Shown: positions 4,428-9,286 of the stretch, piece by piece | How positions within the stretch are numbered: position 1 is the stretch's first letter | Layout: every line of letters starts with the position of its first letter | Assembly (NCBI GenBank): GCA_003223775.1 | Contig: QHWK01000478.1 | Span: 1,298-10,583, forward strand | Direction: 5' to 3' | From: Acidobacteriota bacterium | GTDB lineage: Bacteria > Acidobacteriota > Vicinamibacteria > Vicinamibacterales > CAVVIG01 | DNA: 9,286 nt | The notes under the pieces: model-generated | What the model saw: only the letters and a program-made list of their open reading frames with translations | The model's database searches: none | Told to the model about the DNA's origin: nothing | Translations under genes and position numbers: made by a program

Positions 4428-6486
4428 GCCGCTATTTCCTCACGACCGCGATCGACTACGTCAACAGCCAGCCGCACCTCGGCACGGCGTACGAGAAGAT
4501 CTGCGCCGACGTCGTCGCGCGCTACAGGCGGCTGTGCGGCTTCGACACGCGCTTCCTGATGGGCAACGACGAGCACTCGCAGAACGTCTTCAAGCAGGCG
4601 GCGGAGAAGGGGCTCGACCCGCTCGCGTACTGCGACCAGATGGAGCAGGTGTTCCGCGCGACGTGGGCGCGCCTCGACGTCTCGTTCGACGATTTCATCC
4701 GCACGACGGAGCCGCGGCACCGCGCCGGCGTCCGCGACATCGCGCAGCGCATCTACGACGCGGGGGACATCTACGAGGGCGTCTACGAAGGCTGGTACTG
4801 CGTCAGCTGCGAGGAATTCAAGCAGGAGAAAGATCTCGTCAACGGCAACTGCCCGCTGCACCCGACGCTGAAGCCGGAGTGGATCCGCGAGAAGAACTAC
4901 TTCTTCCGGCTCTCGAAGTACCAGCAGCCGCTGCTCGATCATTTCGCCGCGAACCCCGGCTTCCTGCAGCCGGACGTCAGGCGCAACGAGATCCTCCGCT
5001 TGATCGAGAGCGGCCTCATCGACGTCTCGATGAGCCGTGCGGGCCAGTCGTGGGGCATTCCGCTGCCGTGGGACGCGTCGAGCGTCGTCTACGTCTGGTT
5101 CGACGCGCTGATCAACTACGCGTCGGCGGTCGGCCTCGGCGACGCGTCGAAGGCGGACATGTTCACCACGTGGTGGCCCGCCGATCTGCATGTGATCGGC
5201 AAGGACATCACGCGCTTCCACGCGGTGATCTGGCCGGCGATGCTCATGTCGGCGAAGCTGCCGCTCCCGCGCGCGATCTTCGGGCACGGCTTCATGACGC
5301 TCAACGGCCAGCGGATGAGCAAGACGCTCGGCACGATCGTCGATCCGATCGAGGCGGCCGGCCGCTTCGGCCAGGATCCGCTGCGTCTGTATCTGGTGAA
5401 AGAGATCGCGTTCGGCGGCGACGGCGATTTTTCGTGGGCGCGCTACGACGAGCGCTACAACGTCGATCTCGCGAACAATCTCGGCAATCTCGTCAGCCGC
5501 GTGACGTCGATGGCGGACCGCTACCGCGGCGGACGGCTCGCGCCGACCGGCGCCGGATCCGATCAGCTCGTGCGGATCGCCGAGCAGGTCGTCGCGCACT
5601 ATCGCACGTCGATGGATGGCCTGGCGCTGCACGAGGGCGCGGCGCAGGCGTTTCGTCTGGTCGACGCGACGAACGAGTTCATCGCCGCAACCTCGCCGTG
5701 GACGCTGGCGAAAGACCCGGGGCAGGCCGATCGCCTCAGCCAGGTGCTGTTCGACGCGGCGGAGGCGATCCGTCTCGCCGCCGTGCTGCTCGAGCCGATC
5801 ATGCCCTCGTCGAGCCGCGAGATTCTGCGCCGCGTGGGCGCGTCCGCGGGCCTGCCCGGAGCGGAGTCGAGGGGGGGCCTGCAATTCGATCGTGACGGCC
5901 GCTGGCGTAATGACGGGGAGCGCGTGCTCCTCAACGAAGGGCCGCTCTGGCCGCGCAAGGAGATATCCGCCGTGACCGACAAGCCCGTTCCGCAAGATTC
6001 ACCCACGCCCGGCGCGCGGCCGCCCGCCGCCTCGCCCTCGAGCGCTGCGTCGCCGACGCCCGCCGTGCCGGCCGCGCCCGCGCTGGTGCCGAGCGCGCCG
6101 AAAGCATCGCCCGATCCGACGGCCGCCGGCGCAACGCCGAGCGCGGCGCCAACACCCGCGGCAGGCGACCGGATCTCGATCGAAGACTTCATGAAGGTGG
6201 AGCTGCGCGTCGCGAAAGTGCTCGCAGCCGAGAAGGTCGAGAAGTCGAAGAAGCTGCTCAAGCTGTCGGTCGACGTCGGCTCCGAGCATCGCACGCTCGT
6301 GGCCGGGATCGCGGATGCCTACGAGCCGGACGCGCTCGTCGGCAAGACTGTCGTCGTCGTCTTCAATCTGAAGCCGGCGACGCTGATGGGCATCGAATCG
6401 AACGGCATGGTCCTCGCCGCGAGTCCAGACGGTGGCAAGCCGATGGTCGTCACGTTCGACGCGCCGCCGGCGCCGGGGACGCCTGA
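4424..6486 (+). CDS. metG: Methionyl-tRNA synthetase with C-terminal tRNA-binding domain; no in-frame stop at its expected end
   Basis: This enzyme charges tRNA-Met with methionine in the cytosol. Start: GTG 4424, overlapping the larC stop (GTGA), with GGAG seven bases upstream. Class I signatures: the HIGH-type motif is PHLGTAYE (about residues 17-24), and the KMSKS-type motif is RMSKT in GQRMSKTLGT. YCVSCEEF and NGNCPLHPT suggest a one-zinc-knuckle connective insert. SRAGQSWGIPLPWD and YVWFDALINY are typical MetG core sequence. The catalytic and anticodon-binding parts end near LWPRK (about 512). A Pro/Ala/Ser-rich linker (about 521-583) leads to an OB-fold tRNA-binding domain (EMAPII/Trbp111 type) from ISIEDFMKVELRVAKVL (584) to about 676. 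Oddity: the tail FDAPPAPGT is where MetG normally ends, but no stop follows in frame; the next in-frame stop is that of tatD at 8665. TGA 6484-6486 is one frame away. One extra base near the G4 run at 6475-6478 would end the protein there, so I set the end at that TGA. Confidence 0.9.
5957..5974 (+). promoter_or_regulatory. Strong ribosome-binding site and in-frame GTG inside metG
   Basis: AAGGAG (5957-5962) lies nine bases before GTG 5972-5974, which is V517 of MetG in the same frame. This is the best Shine-Dalgarno I see in a window where most gene starts have weak ones or none. It falls between the synthetase body and the linker to the tRNA-binding domain. Starting here would give a product of about 170 aa beginning MTDKPVPQ. 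Whether it is used is inference; a Lys-Glu codon pair (AAG GAG) produces the same bases by chance. Confidence 0.35.
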
Positions 6487-7889
6487 CTCTCGGACGCGCG
6501 GCGGCGATCGCGCTCGCGCTGGCATCGCTCGCGGCGACGGCCGCGCCCGCCTCTCGCGCGGCGCGCTACTTCGAGACCATCCGCCGCAACCCGCCGCTGC
6601 TTCTCGCCTTCCTCACGGCGATGCCGAAGGGCGGCGACCTTCACACTCACCTGTCGGGATCGATTTACGCGGAGAGCTACCTCCGCTGGGCGGCGGAGGA
6701 CAACCTCTGCGTCGTCACGGCGACGATGACGATCGTCGGCGGCGCGTGCGACGCGCAGGAGGGACGTGCGGCGGCGGCCGCCGTGATCCAGAACGCGGCG
6801 CTCTCCAGCGAGGCGATCGACGCGATGTCGATGCGGCACTGGGAACCGGCGCGAAACGGCCACGATCATTTCTTCGCGACGTTCGCGAAGTTCGGGCCGC
6901 CGTCGACGAGGCTCGGCCAGATGCTCGCCGAAGTGGCGGCCCGCGCGGCGGCGGAGCACGTCAGCTATCTGGAGCTCCTCGTGACGACCGACGGCGGCCT
7001 GTCGATGCAGAAGGGCGCCGCCGCCGGATGGTCCGACGATCTGCCCCGGCTGCGGGACCGGCTGCTTGCGGCCGGCTTCGCCGACGTCGTTTCGGCGTCG
7101 GCGTCGCGGCTCGACCAGGTGGAAGCGCGCGCGCGCGAGCTGATGCGCTGCGCGACGCCGCAGGCGGATGCCGGCTGCCGCGTGACGCTCCGCTACGTCT
7201 GGCAGGTTCTGCGCGCGACGGCGCCCGAGACGGTCTTCGCGCAGATGCTGGCCGGATTCGAGATTGCGTCGCACGACCCGCGCGTCGTCGCCGTGAACCT
7301 GGTGCAGCCGGAGGACGCGCCGATCGCCGTCCGCGATTTCGCGCTGCACATGAAGATGCTCGCGTACCTCCGCACGCGGTACCCGCGCGTGCCGCTGACG
7401 CTTCACGCCGGCGAGCTGACCGAGGGCCTCGTGCCGCCGGAAGCGCTGCGATCGCACATCGGCGACTCGGTGCGCATCGCCGGCGCGCGACGCATCGGCC
7501 ATGGGACGGCGGTCATGTACGAGGATGGCGCGATCGAACTGCTGCGGGAGATGGCGGCGCGCCGGGTCCTCGTCGAGATCGCGCTGTCGAGCAGCGACCT
7601 GATCCTCGGCGTCAAAGGCGACCGCCATCCGCTGCGCACGTACCTGAAGCACGGCGTCCCGATCGCGCTCACAACCGACGATGCGGGCGTGTCGCGATCG
7701 ACGATGACGCTCGAGTATCGGAAAGCGGTCGAGGAGCAGCATCTCGGCTACGCGACGCTCGAACGGCTCGCGCGCAACTCGATCGACTACAGCTTCGCCG
7801 ACGCGGACACGAAAAAGCGCCTGCGCGCCGATCTCGACGCCGCGTTTGCGGCCTTCGAGCGGGAGCAATCGGCGAGACACGAACCGTGA
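6432..7889 (+). CDS. Adenosine deaminase-like metallohydrolase with signal peptide
   Basis: This is an amidohydrolase-fold enzyme of the adenosine/AMP deaminase family, which hydrolytically deaminates adenosine-type nucleosides using one metal ion. Numbered from GTG 6432 (485 aa): metal ligands H71 and H73 in GGDLHTHLSGS; H325 and catalytic E328 in LTLHAGE; H357 in RIGHGT; D416-D417 in LTTDDAG. The usual TSN after strand 7 is SSS here (386-388), so substrate preference may differ. The N-terminus carries a hydrophobic segment, AAAIALALASLAATAA, followed by ASRAA, a plausible Sec signal, so the enzyme is probably exported. Four cysteines (93, 106, 240, 249) could form two disulfides. Start: GTG 6432 is the only standard start that includes the signal, but it forces a very Arg-rich lead translated from metG sequence. 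CTG 6483 would give a neater signal peptide (MTLGR...) and a 468-aa protein. The end overlaps the tatD start as GTGA. Confidence 0.8.
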   Translation: MASRWSSRSTRRRRRGRLTLGRAAAIALALASLAATAAPASRAARYFETIRRNPPLLLAFLTAMPKGGDLHTHLSGSIYAESYLRWAAEDNLCVVTATMTIVGGACDAQEGRAAAAAVIQNAALSSEAIDAMSMRHWEPARNGHDHFFATFAKFGPPSTRLGQMLAEVAARAAAEHVSYLELLVTTDGGLSMQKGAAAGWSDDLPRLRDRLLAAGFADVVSASASRLDQVEARARELMRCATPQADAGCRVTLRYVWQVLRATAPETVFAQMLAGFEIASHDPRVVAVNLVQPEDAPIAVRDFALHMKMLAYLRTRYPRVPLTLHAGELTEGLVPPEALRSHIGDSVRIAGARRIGHGTAVMYEDGAIELLREMAARRVLVEIALSSSDLILGVKGDRHPLRTYLKHGVPIALTTDDAGVSRSTMTLEYRKAVEEQHLGYATLERLARNSIDYSFADADTKKRLRADLDAAFAAFEREQSARHEP

Positions 7890-8665
7890 TCGATAGCCAC
7901 TGCCATCTCGCCGACGAGGCCTTCTCGAGCGATCTCGACGCCGTCGTCGACCGCGCGAAGGCCGCCGGCCTCGAGCGCGTGCTGATCGTGCTCGAGGCGG
8001 GCAACGCCTCCGAAGCGGCGCAGGCCGAGCGCGTCGCCGCGCTGTGGCCCGAGGTGCGGGTGACGATCGGCGTCCACCCGCACCAGGCGCACCAGTTCGC
8101 CGCCGATCCCACGCGCGCAGCCGCGGTCGTCCGCGATCAGCTCGCCGCGACGCCCTCCGCGCGCGCGATCGGCGAGATCGGCCTCGACTACCACTACGAC
8201 TTCTCGCCGCGCGAGGTGCAGCACGCGGTCTTCCGCGCGCAGGTGCGTCTGGCGCGCGAGCGGCAGCTCCCGGTCGTGATCCACACGCGCGAAGCCGACG
8301 AGGACACGCTGGCCGTGCTCCGCGAGGAGGGCGGCGGCGAGCTGAGCGGCGTGCTTCACTGCTTCACGGGCGGGCCGTCGCTCGCCGATGCGGGGCTCGC
8401 GCTGGGCTTCTTCATCTCGGTCGCCGGCATCATCACGTTCCCGAAGGCCGAGGCGCTGCGCGAGACCATCAAGCGCGTGCCCATGGAGCGGCTGCTGACA
8501 GAGACGGACAGCCCGTTCCTCGCCCCGGTGCCGCACCGTGGGAAGCGCAACGAGCCGGCCCACGTCGCGCGCGTCGTCTCCGCGCTCGCGGAGTTGCACC
8601 GGACGCCGCCCGCTGACCTTGCCGCGCGCACGGCCGCCAACTTCCACACGCTGTTCAGGCCGTGA
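7886..8665 (+). CDS. tatD: TatD family metal-dependent hydrolase/DNase
   Basis: The product is 259 aa, the normal family length. TatD proteins are cytosolic TIM-barrel hydrolases, with DNase activity shown for several members and links to DNA repair and fragmentation. Metal-site residues are all visible: DSHCHL (H5, H7), GEIGLDYH (E97), VVIHTRE (H133), LHCFTG (H158) and TETDSPFLAP (D208). The mid-protein IGVHPHQA (61-68) and the C-terminal GKRNEPAHV are also standard. The start is GTG 7886, sharing four bases with the preceding stop (GTGA). An ATG is not available nearby without losing the first metal ligands. metG and tatD are neighbours in many bacteria; here the deaminase gene lies between them and tatD is in the same reading frame as metG. 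The stop TGA is followed directly by TAA and forms part of a probable -10 box for the next gene. Confidence 0.93.
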   Translation: MIDSHCHLADEAFSSDLDAVVDRAKAAGLERVLIVLEAGNASEAAQAERVAALWPEVRVTIGVHPHQAHQFAADPTRAAAVVRDQLAATPSARAIGEIGLDYHYDFSPREVQHAVFRAQVRLARERQLPVVIHTREADEDTLAVLREEGGGELSGVLHCFTGGPSLADAGLALGFFISVAGIITFPKAEALRETIKRVPMERLLTETDSPFLAPVPHRGKRNEPAHVARVVSALAELHRTPPADLAARTAANFHTLFRP

Positions 8666-8671
8666 TAAAGT
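8663..8671 (+). promoter_or_regulatory. Extended -10 promoter overlapping the tatD stop
   Basis: TG-A-TAAAGT (8663-8671) is a near-consensus extended -10 built from the tatD stop codon and the following bases. The predicted transcription start is about 8678, six bases before GTG 8684. It would give the polyprenyl synthase its own short-leader transcript. No -35 is evident. The gene could also be read through from tatD. Confidence 0.4.
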
Positions 8672-8683
8672 TTCGAGCCGAGC

Positions 8684-9286
8684 GTGGAGAAATCGTCGCC
8701 AGCCCTGTCGCAGATCTTCGAGCCGATTCGCGCCGACCTCGAGCGGGTCGATCAGGAATTCGCCCGCCACGTCCAGTCGAAAGTCCAGCTGATTCCGCAG
8801 ATCGGCCAGTACATCCAGACGAGCGGCGGCAAGCGGATCCGCCCCGCGGTGCTCCTGATGGCGTCGCGTCTGGCCGGCTATCAGGGCGACCGCGCGATCC
8901 TCTACGCCGCCGTCGTCGAGTTCGTGCATACGGCGACGCTCGTGCACGACGACATCATCGACGACTCCGATCTGCGCCGCGGCCGCCTCGCGGTGCACTC
9001 GCGGTGGGGAAACGACATCACGGTGCTGCTCGGCGACTATCTGTACATCAAGTCGATGGCGATGGCGCTGATGCACGACGAGCTCGAGATCATCCGCGTG
9101 CTGTGCGACGTGACGCTGCGCATGATCGAAGGCGAGCTGTATCAGCTGACGAAAAACGGCGATGCGGGCATCACCGAGGACGAGCACTTCGACATCGTGC
9201 GTCGCAAGACGGCGCACCTGTTCGCCGGCTGCGCGCAGATCGGCGGCATGTTGAACCGCGTCCCGGCCGACCTCGCGCAGGCCCTC
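8684..9286 (+). CDS. trans-Polyprenyl diphosphate synthase (IspB/HepT-like), N-terminal 201 residues
   Basis: This gene runs off the right edge. The enzyme condenses isopentenyl diphosphate onto an allylic primer to build the all-trans isoprenoid tail of quinones or related lipids. Visible family motifs: the diphosphate/IPP-binding GGKRIRP (48-54); the first aspartate-rich motif in TLVHDDIIDDSDLRRG (DDxxD, D89, D90, D93); and AVHSRWGNDITVLLGDYLY (103-121). EGELYQL follows at about 149-155 and IVRRKTAHLFAGCAQIG at about 171-187. The residues before the first Asp motif (VEFVHTATLVHDD) are of the small/medium type seen in long-chain (heptaprenyl to decaprenyl) synthases, not in the short-chain FPP type with bulky aromatics. 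That suggests a quinone side-chain enzyme, though exact chain length cannot be read here. The second Asp motif lies outside the window. The start is GTG 8684; there is no good Shine-Dalgarno, and an extended -10 lies just upstream. Confidence 0.9.
   Translation, partial: MEKSSPALSQIFEPIRADLERVDQEFARHVQSKVQLIPQIGQYIQTSGGKRIRPAVLLMASRLAGYQGDRAILYAAVVEFVHTATLVHDDIIDDSDLRRGRLAVHSRWGNDITVLLGDYLYIKSMAMALMHDELEIIRVLCDVTLRMIEGELYQLTKNGDAGITEDEHFDIVRRKTAHLFAGCAQIGGMLNRVPADLAQAL

Noticed and set aside
4217..5995. Long minus-strand open frame antisense to the end of larC and most of metG
   Set aside because: The composition is typical of an antisense shadow (Arg, Asp, Val, His rich), with no motif, and metG is certain on the other strand.
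7787..9217. Long minus-strand frame antisense to the end of the deaminase gene, tatD and the polyprenyl synthase
   Set aside because: All three plus-strand genes have complete motif sets. The antisense product has no recognisable domain.

Overview
This window is GC-rich bacterial chromosome (about 70% G+C by eye, with many GTG starts and very few chance stop codons). It is almost entirely coding. The gene types and protein style (a MetG carrying its own tRNA-binding domain, a DUF4398-like lipoprotein, a single-ORF LarC, an exported adenosine deaminase-like enzyme) would fit an Acidobacteriota lineage such as Vicinamibacteria. That placement is inference from general resemblance; no rRNA or other phylogenetic marker is present. 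I see no phage genes, transposase, CRISPR array, tRNA or rRNA.

Layout. (1) 1-250, minus strand: the N-terminal part of an FAD-dependent glycerol-3-phosphate dehydrogenase-like oxidoreductase, running off the left edge. (2) 286-1890, plus strand: a class I SAM methyltransferase followed 18 nt later by a diaminopimelate epimerase homologue (dapF). Both catalytic cysteines of this DapF are serine. (3) 1893-1976: seven 12-bp tandem units packed with GATC sites, between the convergent dapF and lipoprotein genes. (4) 1973-2557, minus strand: a small helical lipoprotein. (5) 2589-8665, plus strand: a tightly packed run of radC (broken), larC, metG, an adenosine deaminase-like gene and tatD. Junctions overlap by 1-4 nt (TAGTG, GTGA, GTGA), except metG/ada, which is abnormal. 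(6) 8684 to the right edge: the N-terminal two thirds of a trans-polyprenyl diphosphate synthase.

How the genes relate. The plus-strand block looks like a housekeeping operon: aminoacylation (metG), a TatD nuclease next to it as in many bacteria, a nickel-pincer cofactor gene (larC) and a purine nucleoside hydrolase homologue with a signal peptide. There is no single obvious pathway, and I do not see a coherent new defence or biosynthetic system. The oddities are local: a double Cys-to-Ser DapF; a GATC-dense tandem array between convergent genes; two divergent gene pairs that each appear to share one symmetric -10 box with the same geometry and with nearly leaderless starts; a radC with an internal frame-changing deletion; a metG with no in-frame stop whose expected end coincides with a possible CTG start of the next gene; and a strong Shine-Dalgarno plus GTG inside metG at the boundary of its tRNA-binding domain.
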